Assembly: GCA_009760855.2 (NCBI GenBank) | Contig: WPIO01000035.1 | Location: 4,007,501 to 4,071,500 of the forward strand | Direction of reading: 5' to 3' | DNA length: 64,000 bases | Source: Cristatella mucedo | Taxonomy: Eukaryota; Bryozoa; Phylactolaemata; Cristatellidae | Shown here: positions 1-12,399 of the stretch, piece by piece | Layout of the letters: every line of letters starts with the position of its first letter | Position numbering within the stretch: position 1 is the first letter of the stretch | Program-made: the position numbers and the translations under genes | The notes under the pieces: generated by a model | Told to the model about the DNA's origin: nothing | Seen by the model: only the letters and a program-made list of their open reading frames with translations | Databases searched by the model: none

Positions 1-84
1 GCCTTATAACAAAAAAGTTCGTGCTTTCGATTCCTCACAGGCATTCAATACAGATGCAGGGTTAAAAGGCTGTTTGTGTTAGGA

Positions 85-170
85 ATAGTTTTAAAGTTAT
101 AAGCGAAATCAAAAGCACTCACTAAAACTTGTGTATCTAAGTGTCCTAAAAGCAGCTGCAAGTTTATCAT
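85..170. repeat. short dispersed repeat, copy 1
   Basis: This stretch resembles 2985-3090 in order and spacing. Both carry an 'atc(a/g)aaagcact' block followed by 'tatctaagtgtcc' and then an 'agcag' block, and they differ by scattered substitutions. This suggests two old copies of one element or an old local duplication. No coding potential is seen. Confidence 0.4.
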
Positions 171-299
171 TCAAAGATGTGCAAAGGAAAGGCTGTCGAT
201 AACAGCCTTTGGATGAAGTAAAGCCAAATTATGTTATACTTTTCACGAAGAAAACAGGAAGCCACACAAACCTACTGCAATTGAAGCAGTCTAGTTTGG

Positions 300-960
300 C
301 TTGACAAAGCTAAGCTGTCAGTCCTTGTTGCTGAGAGTTTTGATCTGCTTTATCGAACATTGTAAATCATTGGAAATTATCAGTCTCTTTGCCAAAAGAA
401 TGCAAACGCGAGTAAACATGTGCTGATACCGGAAGTGCCATGGTTGTTAGAATTATGCGTTTAGCTATTCCTCATGAAATCATAGCTGGGCATACAGCTA
501 ATTTACTAGACATCGGCATTGTATGCTTGAGCATGGATAGTGCAAGCCATGATAATAAGCAGAAATGTGTGCATTTAATGACGTGCCTGGTTCGTAAGGT
601 TCCTCGGCTTTTTCTTCAGCTCTATTTGATTGGAGAGTAAATCCTGAATCTGAAAACAAGGCAAGTGGAATGACACGAGTCGCTTAATCGGAAAGCATTA
701 TGTCTTAAGGAATATCAGCCAGTATAGCACCAAGACTTAAGAATTTCAGAGTAACATAAAAATAGTATAGTGGGCACAGTGAACCTTATTAGCTAATCAT
801 ATTTTCTCATTATTGTTCTTTTCTTTATTCATGCGAACATTCTTTCTATGTGTTATCCATGCCTTGCAGTTCCAGCCTAGCTTGACCGGTCTGAGCCGTC
901 ATTATCGATGTAGCATTAGGGCTTGATTTAACTTATTAGCCTATTTTCAAAATCACTTAA
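300..960 (+). repeat. REP-B dispersed repeat, copy 1
   Basis: An unidentified non-coding repeat found three times in the window (also about 6380-6700 and 32220-33070). Shared landmarks in the same order are 'ccttgttgctgagagtt', 'catagctgggcat', 'gagcatggatagtg', a 'gacacgagt...ttaaggaat' block and 'gtgttatcca...ccttg'. The copies are strongly diverged, with many indels, so they are old. No terminal repeats, protein domain or RNA promoter box was recognised. The 66-codon open frame at 440-640 is not kept in the other copies and is taken as chance. Confidence 0.5.
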
Positions 961-2984
961 ATTTAGCATTTGAATTATCTGCAACTGTTTTTATGATACC
1001 GAGCAAAAAGCTTAGACAGTCGAGGATAGACCAAATGTAATTGACGTGGTTTAGCTTGCACTAGTCACAGGCTTTTTCCTGAATAGAATTGTTCGCTTAT
1101 GTACATGCTGTATTCTTTGTCAGATCCTCCCGACGAGATCAGAGATCCTCCCGACAAGACCTTTGAACTATCTTTATCTTCTCTAATGAGAATCCGCATT
1201 CAAAAAGCCACGAAGTAATCGCTGCTGGCTCGTTTCGTGCGTTATAAGATACTTTTAATTTCTTTAAGGCCTACCGCAAACGGCCTTTTGTCACTATACT
1301 TTAAAATGAAAATTTCTTTGCTCTCGTAATGTAAATATTATTAAGAGAGCGATGAAACTGATGGCCGATAGATAGCTTGTAAAGCCTGACTCATTGCACG
1401 GTTCCAAAATGAATCCTAACACAAACCAGAGAACCTAACCTTAATACGATATCAGCATTCGTTGGCATAACTTAAAGAGAGCTTCACGAATATAACGGAT
1501 ATTTAGTGAAACCACGATAACTTTCTAGCTAGAAAGTCACACAGAAAGTAACATGAAGATATTTACTTTGTGGTGCAAATATTTGTTTATGAAAGGCATT
1601 AAAACCATGGCCACGATTTTAATTGTTTTCTGTGATAATCTCAAAAGAAGACCACACTTGCGTGAGAGTTTATGACTAGCTCAAATATTTATGCACAAAT
1701 GCTTCTTATTAACGAAGCTGCTTCAATTTGTAGTTGAATATTTCGTATTTCACGATCACTAGATATTTACCCGGTCTTTATACTCAGTTCATAGTCATTC
1801 TTGAAGGTACAGCAGTTAATTATGACTATTGTGCAACGCTCGTTTGAGGAGTTCTGTCCTGGGCTTTTTAACATATACAACAATATATGCAATGCCTTCG
1901 CTGTGCTAATATTAGTGCTAAAGCTCAGGTGCATATACAGCAGAATTAACCTACATAGTTCTTTACAGTTTATTTCTTGTTGAAATTGATTTTAATGAAG
2001 ATTTTGATTAGTAAGACCAAGCGTTACTGCAATTGGTGTCTTTCATCTGAGCAGTGAAAATTGCAGCTCGTTAAAGCTCAAGCAGTTTAATGTGTAGCAC
2101 TTTTTATGATCAACATGAAGTTGACATTTTTAACGGCATTCATGAAAATCCCAACATGCAACCATTATGATAGCAATAATACTAGGCTAATGTGGTGGGT
2201 TCCGACAAATTAACAGGAAATAAGTTCTTTATCTTGGTGCCATACATCAGCGGCCAGGATCTCTAAAAACATGGAAACTGCAAGTATACACAATCACTGT
2301 ACCGGCTTTGTGGTTGCATAATGCAACAATGAATCCATGGCATTTAGCTGTTTTTCTCCTACTGATCATGTCGCTTTGCATCATACAGCTTTGAAGTTCC
2401 CTGCTAAAATTGCCAGACTTAGATGCATCGCAGTGGACTAAAGAGAATCTAGTCTAAAGCCGCTAGCACAACCGGAAATAATTGTTTTACATCGAAATGG
2501 CTACATATTCCTTGAGTTAGAAATCACCATAACGTCGGCAGCAGCAGGAGACATTTAACATTGTAGCCGGATGATATTTTCCAGCAGGTTAAGTGTGTAT
2601 ATCAGCTCAGATGTTTGCCTATCTCGATTCTATAAATTTGTCGTTTGTCATACCTCAGTATAAAACTACCATAGAATCCCTTTAAAGCCCTCAAAAAAGC
2701 TTTAGAACTTATTTCTGCTGCTGGTAAAATAATACAATAGTAGGCATAAAAGATATCTAGTTACCCCAGGGGTAAACATATTGCACTGTGAGACCAGGTA
2801 GTGGGGTCGAGTATAGTAGCAGCATAACTTTCTTATGTCCCAACAAGAGCATGACCTCTAACAAGTCTCGTTAAGTGCAAAATTAATTTTGTTAGTAAGT
2901 CGCATTTCTTTTGTTTTAATTTATTAGAAGTAAATATGTTCATGTTTTAGTTACTCGAAGAGATTTGATAGAAGTACATGATAA
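961..2984. other. AT-rich interval without recognisable gene
   Basis: No open frame with protein-like composition, no RNA gene and no microsatellite of note is seen. The 60-codon frame at 1801-1983 is judged to be chance. Confidence 0.5.
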
Positions 2985-3090
2985 ACCGATTTTTAGTGTT
3001 TCGAATGATTAAAAGATACACGTTATCGAAAGCACTTGCTCAAGATTGTTTATCTAAGTGTCCCGAAATCAGCAGTGTTACAAGGGGGCA
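2985..3090. repeat. short dispersed repeat, copy 2
   Basis: The partner of the repeat at 85-170, with the same 'aagcact...tatctaagtgtcc...agcag' landmarks at similar spacing. Confidence 0.4.
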
Positions 3091-3339
3091 TCTCTGACAA
3101 AGCATGATGCTGGCGTTGTGTCAAAAGTCACCTTTGGTGAAAAATTGTCCTCACCACACCTTTTGTGCTATAAAAACCTCGGGCAGAATCTTCTACAGGA
3201 ATGAATTAATACAATAAAAGTTAGATTGGAATTTGAGATTGTTTGAGACAGATTTTCTGAAAACACAGCTTTAAATTGTCTGGCACAAGCCTACACTTAG
3301 CAACACTTGTGAAAAGATTAATGAAGTACTACATATTAT

Positions 3340-5995
3340 TATCCACATGCCCACTCATATACCCTAGCCAAACTCGTAGGTTGGCTTCTTTCCAATAGTA
3401 CACTCAATTTGAAGGCTGGCTTTGCCGCTATTTTGGCTAATAATGCTTTGCGAATAGATCTCCTGATCACTAAGGAAATCCTCCCCACGGACCTTGAGGT
3501 GTGCCCACTGACCCTCTCAGATCATTGTTCGGTTTCGTTTACTATTCCTGCTCCCTTGTACGTACGGGGTAATGTCGAACTTTTCAAACGACGTCACTTA
3601 CACAGCATTGACATGGACAAGTTGTTGAAATCTGTTCGTTATGCAGGTCTTCATTATCCGTATTCAGACTCGACCAGCAGACTCGATACCCTCGATACCC
3701 TCACTGATGCTATGAACATGATACTCAGGAGTGCTCTTGACAAGCATGCTCCGGTTCATTCTATCCGTGTTCAAAGTCGTGGTGATTCCTTCCGATTTAC
3801 AAAGAAACTCCTGAAGATGTGCCGGGTAAACCGCAGGCTTGAACGTCGTTTCAAGAAATCGGGATCTGATGCAGATCTAATCAATTTCAAAGATTTCCTT
3901 CGAGTTTACACACGAAAGCTTAAAAACCAGGGCTTCTTTTTTCATTAGAAGCTGAATTCTTCCAGTCGGATACTAAATAAATCAATAAGAAAGTAAACCA
4001 TCAATTTGCCAATGTTGTGAAGTCTGACTCCCCAGATGTTTAGGGGTCAGCCAAAATGTTTTCAGCCTTCTTTACTGAAAAAATTGTGCACAATCGTGCC
4101 TCCATCAAGCCCCCTCCGACCAAAGCAATCGCCGTTCCTCAACCTGTGACCTTCCTTAAAAGGTTCTGCAACGTTCTGAAAGCGATGTGGCTGCCTTAAT
4201 AAGGTCTAGCAAAAAGAGCTGGTCTCCTGAAGACCCTATACCTTCATCTCTGAGGTCTTCACTAGCAGACTAGCAAGCCCTGCAATCACCGAGATTTTGA
4301 ACGCTTCTTTAGGAATAGGAGTCGTCCCCAAGCCCATCAAATCGGCAATCTTTAGACCTATTCTTAAAAAATCTGGATTATACAAAGAGGTCCTAGCAAA
4401 TTATTGCCGGGTTTCCCTATTTCATTTCTTATAAAAGATTCTTGAAAAAATCGTTACTAAGCAGCTGGTTTAACGTTCTGAAAATAATGGAATGTCAGAA
4501 ACATTTTAATCAGGGTTCAAGAGGCAGCACTCCACTGAGACTGCACTCCTCCGTGTTAAAAATGATATTCTACGTCTCAACGATGACAGGAATGTAACTG
4601 CCCTAGCTCTGCTAAATCTGCCTGCTGCCTTTGAACCATTGATCACGATATCCTGCTTGAACGATTGACAGTAACGATTGGTCTGGTAGACGTAGCACTG
4701 GTGAGGTTTAAATCAAACTTGTCTGATCGAGTTCAATCCGTATAGTGTGGGGGTCAGGTCTAACAAATGAGAAGGGTCACCTGTGGAGACCCTCAAGGTT
4801 CCCTACTCGGCCCCTTGTTGTTCTCCATTTACACACAACCTCTGGGAAAAGTCATTAAGGCCCATGGAATAGGATATCACTCCTAAGCTGATGATACCCA
4901 GTTCTATTCTTCATTCAAACCGTCGTAATCTGCTGCAGCAATAGAGAAACTAAATGCTTGCCTTGCCGATATTCGATCATGGATGTTGGCAAACTTCCCG
5001 AAATTCAATGATGATAAAACCGAACTGCTGCTCACAAGACACCCAAAGCTTGGGTCTGGGTTAAAATGCTTTGCTCTTCTAATAGGTGATGCGATTGTGC
5101 GACCGTCACCACGTGCTTGAAATTTAGGTGACGTTTTCGACAACTGCCTAAATTTTGAAACCTTCATTTAGAAGATTGCTTCTACAGCTAACCATCACGT
5201 CCGATCCCAATCCAAGACTAGGAGCTGTCATCCACAGTTGCTTGTAAGCAAAAATAACTCACTCTTTAGTTCTGTCTTGGCTTGATGATTGTAATTCCCT
5301 TTTGGCTGGGCTGCCAAAGAAAGCTATTAGACCTCTGCAGCTGACTATGAATATGCCTGCAAGGCTAGTCTTTAAGTCCCAGCGGTTTGAGCACGTGTCT
5401 CCGTTGCTAAAAGAGCTAGGATGGATGCCGGTTGAGCAACGGATCCAGTCGAAAGTTCTTAAGCTGACCCAAAAGGCCCGCCACGGCTTGGCTCCTTCGT
5501 ACCTAGCTGAACTGCTGCACCAGTTCCAGCCTGTTCGCGCCCTCAGGTCCTGTGTGGACAATAAATTAGCTTTTCCATTTCTCTGCTTGATGACAGCTGA
5601 CGACTGTGTGGACAATAAATTAGCTTTTCCATTTCTCTGCTTGATGACCGCTGACGACAGAAGCTTTAGCTTTGCAGGTCCTGGGCTGTGGAACTCGCAT
5701 CCACGATTCTTACGCAACGACAACTACTTTCTTACTGCCGACAATGGCTCATCCTGTTTAGCCTTCCTCAGCTGCTACTTCCAAGCTACTCACAACCTCA
5801 ACTGCTCTCTTGAGTCTGCTATGCTTCCCAATTTCGCTTTGATTCGTGAGACGAAGCCTGTTGGCTACCGAATGCGTACCGAAACCGGCTTAGGCTGTGA
5901 GTGAGCCATACAAAACTCTCCTGCCTAACACCCACCTGGTCTTTATGACTTTGTGGAGTTAGAGATGGAGATACATTACAGTACATTCCTTGTCT
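3340..5995 (+). mobile_element. L2/CR1-type LINE, type 2, longest copy (5'-truncated, decayed)
   Basis: A non-LTR retrotransposon that would copy itself by target-primed reverse transcription. It begins inside the apurinic endonuclease domain. The intact stretch 3409-3948 encodes the typical endonuclease end ('SDHCSVSFT') and the linker to the reverse transcriptase ('LDKHAP', 'RRLERRFKKSG'). Reverse transcriptase follows in shifting frames: an 'AALLNLPAAF'-like block near 4600, the catalytic 'ADDTQF' near 4890, and a 'W(M)LANF..FN.DKTELL' block near 4980. The C-terminal domain of L2/CR1 elements is open at 5302-5904 ('LGWMPVEQRIQSK', 'RHGLAPSYLAEL', 'GPGLWNSHPRFL'). The 3' end is about 5940-5995, with 'gagatacattacagtacatt'. 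Several frameshifts and stops make it inactive. The left boundary is uncertain. The similar pieces at 10.3, 34.8, 45.0, 56.8 and 60.3 kb belong to the same family. Confidence 0.85.
5551..5658 (+). repeat. 54-bp tandem duplication inside the LINE C-terminal region
   Basis: The 54 bases 5551-5604 are repeated at 5605-5658 with one difference visible (gacagc versus gaccgc). The unit is 18 codons long, so the reading frame is kept and the encoded block (starting 'CVDNKLAFPFLC') appears twice. The other type 2 copies show one unit where comparable. Confidence 0.9.
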
Positions 5996-6188
5996 GATCC
6001 AACAGCGAATAAAACCAGCCTTTTACTGAATCAGAAGGGAAATTAAAGAGTTGTAACTTGCAGTATTATGTATCTTTTAATCAATGTAAATTATCACACC
6101 ACTTTCACTAATTTAAACGCATACGTAATTATCACTACGCCAATGATACCACGATGGAGCTGCGTGAATGGATATTTTTTATATCTAT

Positions 6189-6191
<3 letters not shown>

Positions 6192-6241
<50 letters not shown>
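6192..6241. repeat. (GA)n microsatellite
   Basis: About 25 uninterrupted AG units, preceded by short 'atct' repeats. Confidence 0.98.
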
Positions 6242-6244
<3 letters not shown>

Positions 6245-6379
6245 ACATATTCCAAAAGCTCAGATAGCTATTTCAACCTTTATACTATCCTGTAAAGCTC
6301 TTGAATAGCTGACCTTTATGATGTTCACCTTCACCGTCTGCATGTGCGAAATTCTGATCGCTTATTTTCATTTTTTCAG

Positions 6380-6700
6380 AAAAATTCCTTGTTAAATCAT
6401 CACCTACAGCAGAAAACAGAGCAAATGAACTAACACGAGTTAGGCCTTTGAATGCATTTTATTTTAAGGAATCCCGTGCACATACAGTGCAAACGTCAGT
6501 TTCGAATATTGAGCCGTGTGGTGGGAACCTCTCACACAACTAATCGCTCGTAGTTTTCCTTAATTATGAGGATGACGTCGTCCTAGGTGTTATCCACTCC
6601 TTGTAGCCCTTTACTAGCTTGATTGGTGAGAGCAAGAACTGATATCGCATTAAAGCTCGCCTTATCTAGCCTAAATTTAATCTGTTATATTTGATTCTTT
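6380..6700 (+). repeat. REP-B dispersed repeat, copy 2 (partial)
   Basis: Matches about 640-960 in order: an 'aacacgagt' block, 'ttttaaggaat', 'ggtgttatccactccttg', 'actagcttgattgg', and 'gcattaaagct...ttat(c)tagcc'. Diverged and non-coding. Confidence 0.45.
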
Positions 6701-9700
6701 AATCCTTTATTGCATGCCTATATTGGATGAAGCAAAAGGCCAATATAGTATGAAGCAGAAAGGCTAATTAATCTAGAGGCAACAAATTTTAATTAGATTG
6801 AATTGAGTTAGTGAATCTGGCTAAAAGACATGTTTAAGCTTTCGTCATTGACCGGTTTCATATTCTGCAGTGACTCATTCCTAGATTCAACTTTTCATTT
6901 TATTGTACTGAATCCCCCTAGAACATCGTGTTAATACTGTAAGCATTTGTGTAGTAATAACCTATATATAAAGCTATGAAGCTGAACTGTTTATGACTGA
7001 GTCGTGCGGTACTTGAAGAGAAATTTTCAAATGGCATCCAAGTTCATTTAAACAGCCACTTGTCAGTCTTTGTGTTGGATACGAAATTTCGTTGCTATCT
7101 ATATGAACGTGTCAACACACGTTTGATGAAGAGGGCAACTCAATGGATAAGCTATAGAAACTTTCACAGCCTGACAAATTGCCGAGTTCTAAAATTCAGC
7201 TTGACAAACGCTCGACAACGTAGGACTTATGAAAACATCAGCATAGATTTTCACCATGCACAGAAACTTTAATTCACAGTTTTAGCATAAAAAGTTTAAA
7301 AAACCGGTAGGAAAGGTATGGAATTTTAAAATGAGAACCTGAATTTTATGACTGCTAGATCAAGAGCTCACACTTTTTAATTTTTTGTCAACTTCGTTAT
7401 CAGCAAAATAATTATGAACCTTGTATTTCACTTCCTTGCCACTTGGCAGCACTTGGCCACAAAATTATTTACCTTTGCCATGATTAAAACTATTAGGTTT
7501 GTATAAGCTAAAAGATACTTATTATCCAAACGGTCTTGGATAGTCCGTTTGTGGCTTGAATAAAATCCTTTCGCACCAGTTAAAAAGAGAAACCATTATA
7601 GTACGAATTTACTGGTATCCGATAGTTAAATAGTTTACTTAGTTTTAGTACCTCAGTAAAACTATGAAGCTAAACATAAAGCGGTTTACCACGGTATAGA
7701 TCCTTCTAACAGACAACTAGATTGCAATTGGCAGTAAATAGGAAATCCAGCTACAAAGCTATTAACTGCATTGCGAACTGGGCGAGGATGGGAATACCTC
7801 AATACTGACACAAACACAGATTCGTTAATTTAGTTAAGCGGATCTTTAGTTTAAAATCAGTCAACCTGGTTTCAATTCTGTCGACATTTGTCAAATTATA
7901 CATTACCTGACTGAATGAAATACTTGGCTGAGGATATTATATTAATGGCTAACAAAATTAGTTATTGCCTGTTACTTCAATGAAAATCTAAGTGTGCACT
8001 CCTGGATAGAGAACCCATAGTAGGAGCAATAGGCAGGCACTCATTGCATCAACCGCAACCGGTGGTGCACCATTTCACTGATATTAGTTTTACAATGAAG
8101 TCGAGTACCATCCTCGGCAATAAAAAGCCTGTTAACAGTAATAAAACAAGAAAAATAAACTCTTACTTAGCTTTTATTTTTTTAAGTTCAGCGTTAAGCA
8201 TAGCAACTTTTTTGACATTCCAAACTTTGATTTTCCGTCAAACAATCTTATAAACGTTGCATTCGATCAGCCTTGTGACACTTGGACCTTGAGGGCCTTG
8301 CAAATAGACTGAAAGCAATTAGACCCTTAACAGTTCACTGGAAAAATGACTAAATATCTGCATTCGTCATCAAAGCACATACTTCGATAAGGCAAACAGA
8401 GAATGCCTATACTATAAAAAATCTTTACCTTGAGCGACCTTCTTAGGCTATGCTATTCTCGGAAAAAACAGTGATAATAAGTTTACTTCATTCTGAGCTG
8501 TTGGACTCATACTTCCGATTTCCAATACTGTCCTTCAGAAAACTCACCCTGAGGTGCAGAGTCTTGCTCTGCCTTTATATGTGTTTGTCCTCGATCGCGA
8601 TTGTTGTCGGCGTCAGTACATTTAATACCGGAAGCCATTGAGATTGTTTGCTTTCACAGCTCTTTGGCAATTCTGAAATTAGCAAGTTTTTAAGACATGT
8701 CAGCAACACAAAAACAACGGAAAAGTAGTTAAAGCAGGATAACAGTCTTGTTACAGTCACACATAAACCAACAGAATGTTATATTTTCCGATAAGCTTTT
8801 TATAAATGATTTTTATACCTTCCTTCGGTTTGTAATTTCTCCTTGTGAAGGCCTTATAGGTAGATCGGACTTCGTATAAAGTTAAATTATAAATTTGCAT
8901 AAAGTTATATTTCTAACCTACTTTGTAGGCTAGAATTTGTTTAAAGACTTATTGAGAATTTTTTAATTAACGAAGTTGTTTTGATCTTTGGCTTAGTATC
9001 AGATAACATTTGAAATTGTGGTCCAAATTTGAACTAATGTTGTACATAAGCTGGATACAATCAATCTGTAGAAACGACCAAAATGCAAGTACTTTTGAAG
9101 CTCTGCATGGTCTGGATTTCCACACAGATAAAATAACCAAAAGAACAAACTGTCCTCGCATAAATTAAAATGGTCGTAAATAGAGGCCAATCTTTCGCGG
9201 ATCATAATGAGCTCAATATGAAATAAAAAATTATAAGTACCAAATCTATATACTGCCGCTGTCCAAGAAAATCTATCACAAACTGTTTCATAACGAAACG
9301 CCTAAAAATAGAAGCACATTAAGATGCTAATAACTGAGACAAATATTTTAAAAGATTATAGCTAATTGGTTACATACCCACCTTAAGGAGAAGGAACTCA
9401 AAATCGGTTGCTGTACGCATAGATTAGGCTTTCGTTTTTGGCTTTAAAAAATGTAAGGCGAACTTTAATTTATTGAGATTGATTACATTTTAATTACATT
9501 AGCTACATTTAAAATAAACTTTTCGCAGCCTTGAAATTACCTTTCAGATTTGTATCATGGCAGCACACTTTTCGCAGATCAAAGATTTGTAATTGTAATT
9601 ATCGTGGACTTTGAAATCTTAGCCTGACTGCTAAGACTTGTTTAAAATTTGTGGATAGCCTAATCGAAGACACGTACTTTACTCTAGCCGGACCCACAAT

Positions 9701-10249
9701 ATTATTATTTATACTGCTATTCTCATAATTATAGCTCCTAGCTTTCGCAAAAGTATCGCCTTTGCTTAATGTGAGCATATAATATATAAATGCCAAGGAA
9801 GACTGGAAGTGTAACGGCTTCTTACTAACAATGTACTTCTTGAAGGCCCTATTCCATACCCTGTGGTCTTGATTGACTGACGAACTTTAGCAGGCCATAA
9901 AAAGGGATTTTTTAAATGCCTCTCTAAATAGAGTTATTACTTAATCATTTAAAGTTGCCACAGTAGACTGACTTGCAAAGCCCGGATCACATCCAAGGGT
10001 TTAAAAAAACTATTCCTGTTTCCTTTTTTCTTGGAATATACTTAATTAAACAATTTTAGAATTTTTTGGAATATAATTAATTTAATTTAACTTTAATTTT
10101 ACTATAAAATCAGAAAGTGTTGGAAAGAACCGATGTTCAGCAAATGTTTTGTCGGGATTCAAGGTAAGCCACTTTACTGAAGCCGCCATCCTGTGAGTAA
10201 CTAACGACATTCTAGTCAGATTAACAATAGTAATAAAAAATAATGCATT
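6701..10249. other. AT-rich interval without recognisable gene
   Basis: AT-rich DNA with only short open frames (up to about 70 codons) of low-complexity or unconvincing composition. No LINE, SINE or exon signature was recognised. Confidence 0.5.
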
Positions 10250-11570
10250 TCGTAACATGCAGTGAGAGATATAAATCCCTTTTTAGATGCTTTACAAGTG
10301 CTGGGAGTCAAAGAAAATACTGCTCTGCTAACATTGTTGGATCTATCAGCCACCCGATATTACCAATCACGAAAGCCTATGTGGACAATTGATAACAGCC
10401 TGTGGTCTAGCAGGTGGTGTGGCTCAAATAATACTTGTCCCATCACGTTCACTCCGTATTGTAGCTGTCAGGTCACACCGCCAAGACGAATCACCCTCGT
10501 AGTCATGCAGAGATCTTTACTCGGTCTTTACGAATATAGAATCGAATAAATAGTGTATGCTGGTGGAACTTAGCTTTGTGTCTCGTTTGTAACATCAGAA
10601 TTTAGTGCAGAGACTGAAAACCTACTCACCTTACGGACATTCAGTCCTGAGTGTAACCGAATATCTTTAAACTAGATTACGATAAAACGGAACTGCTAGA
10701 CGCAGGACAACAAGTGTTTCAGGACTGCTTGACTTAGCTCTTCTAATGAGTGGTTATTTTGTCTAACGTCACTGAGCTAAAAATAGGTGATTGCTTTAAA
10801 CAAATGCCTTAAGTATGTAAGTTGTATTAAGAAAATAGCCTCTGGAGCTACCTTATCACATCCAACATGTATCTTCATTTAGGGAATGTCCACCAGTGGC
10901 TTGAGAAAACGTAAACTAGCTTCCAAGTTCTGTCCTGGCCTGATTAAACTTGAAATTTAGGTGACTTATTGTGGAAAACCAACGAACGAAAGTACGCCTC
11001 TCCTTCTGCTAATGAAAATAGCAGAAACGCTAGATAGCGAGTCCTCGAGGTTTGACACTCTCTTTTTTGCAGATATAGCTATGATTTCAATCGGTTGATG
11101 AGGGCGAGCACTGAAATTTCCTTCCGCTGACTCTCAGGGTAAGTAAGGAATGATATACTTAATGCCTAGCTAAAGTGCTGCACCAGTTTCAGCTTCCCAT
11201 GCAAGTCCACCACGGACTGTAAGCTACCTAATTTATCCCTTAACTTTGGACGACGACAGAACTTTGATGGTTCGCCTAGACTAAAGAACTCTCTACCACA
11301 GTTCATAAGGAACGACGATAGTACAACCTCTAACTGATGCATATCCTATCTAGCTTATTTGAGCTGCTACGTCGGAGCTACTCACTACCTGGACCGAGAC
11401 AACAGTTTGGCTTTGCTTCCCGTTTCTCTTCGTTACGAGAGACGGTCTATTGGCTTATACGTGTATATCGCAAGCCGCTCCTACTTTTAGTGTGCTATCT
11501 AACATTCTACGCGGATATAAAGGATGACCAAAACAAGACTCAATCAGATACAAAGCAGTCAGCTGTGAAG
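10250..11570 (+). mobile_element. LINE type 2 relic (reverse transcriptase to C-terminus)
   Basis: Aligns by landmarks with 4580-5930 of the first LINE: a 'tgctctgctaacattgttggatctatcagcc' region (the A/LLDLSA block of reverse transcriptase) near 10320, 'ctcggtctttacgaatat' near 10520, the 'gattacgataaaacggaactgcta' block near 10680, and a C-terminal 'ctttggacgacgacagaac...actaaagaactctctacc' region near 11245-11305. The tail cannot be placed exactly. There are many frame breaks, so it is clearly older than the 3.3-kb copy. Confidence 0.75.
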
Positions 11571-12399
11571 ATAATGTCTATACCGGGCTGATTCTTTTGT
11601 CAGCAGTTACAGGTGGAGAAAATTACTGTGTCTGGAAGACACTTGCATAGCCAATCGTAATCAAAAAAAGAAAAAAATTATGAATCTGCCTGTTCCTGGA
11701 TATCTGCCTTTATGAGAATGGTGGCCTAGATTAGACGTAGACACCTAGTTATGCTAGTTACCCTGGTTGCCATGTCCTAGGAGGGTCGCATCACCTAAGA
11801 CGAGTGTACAGATGTTTATTAAGCGTCATAGCCTAATAACGAGTATAATTTATAAAAAAACGTCAATAAATACATGTATATAAACACCGACAAACGAGCT
11901 GACATGCAATATTTGCGAAATACCGTAATACCACAGAGCACAGACTGCCGGAGTTCAACCCTGTCTGCGATTCTCTTACGCTTGTCACGCACACTTTGCA
12001 TGCCAGTAAAGACGAAGCTGCTATAACTATTCGTACATCAGGCTACTATGCGAAGTGTATTGGAGCAGTGGCCAGCGAAATAAGTTCGCATCCCACTAAA
12101 TTTACCTACGAGGTATCACGCCAATTGGAGTAGCAAGTATAGATAAGAAGTAGAATACCGATACAATAGAAGTAGAGCAAGCGAGACTTACTGAGGTGAT
12201 GAACGGATGCTAAGGGTTTTTACTCAGCCGGCAGTCGTGTGAGTAAAGTCGCAGCAGGCTTTACAGGTCAAGTCTTCAAAGTTTATCTGGATATTTATGC
12301 AAGTCTGAGACCAATCCTGATCTACTTCCTGTAACTTCTACTCAGCAATTGGCTGCAAGTAGAAAAGGCCATTTATTGAAATGTACCTGAGCCACGAGG
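11571..12399. other. interval without recognisable gene
   Basis: No domain, repeat landmark or RNA feature was recognised. It lies between a LINE relic and the first REP-A unit and could hold a diverged REP-A edge. Confidence 0.4.
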
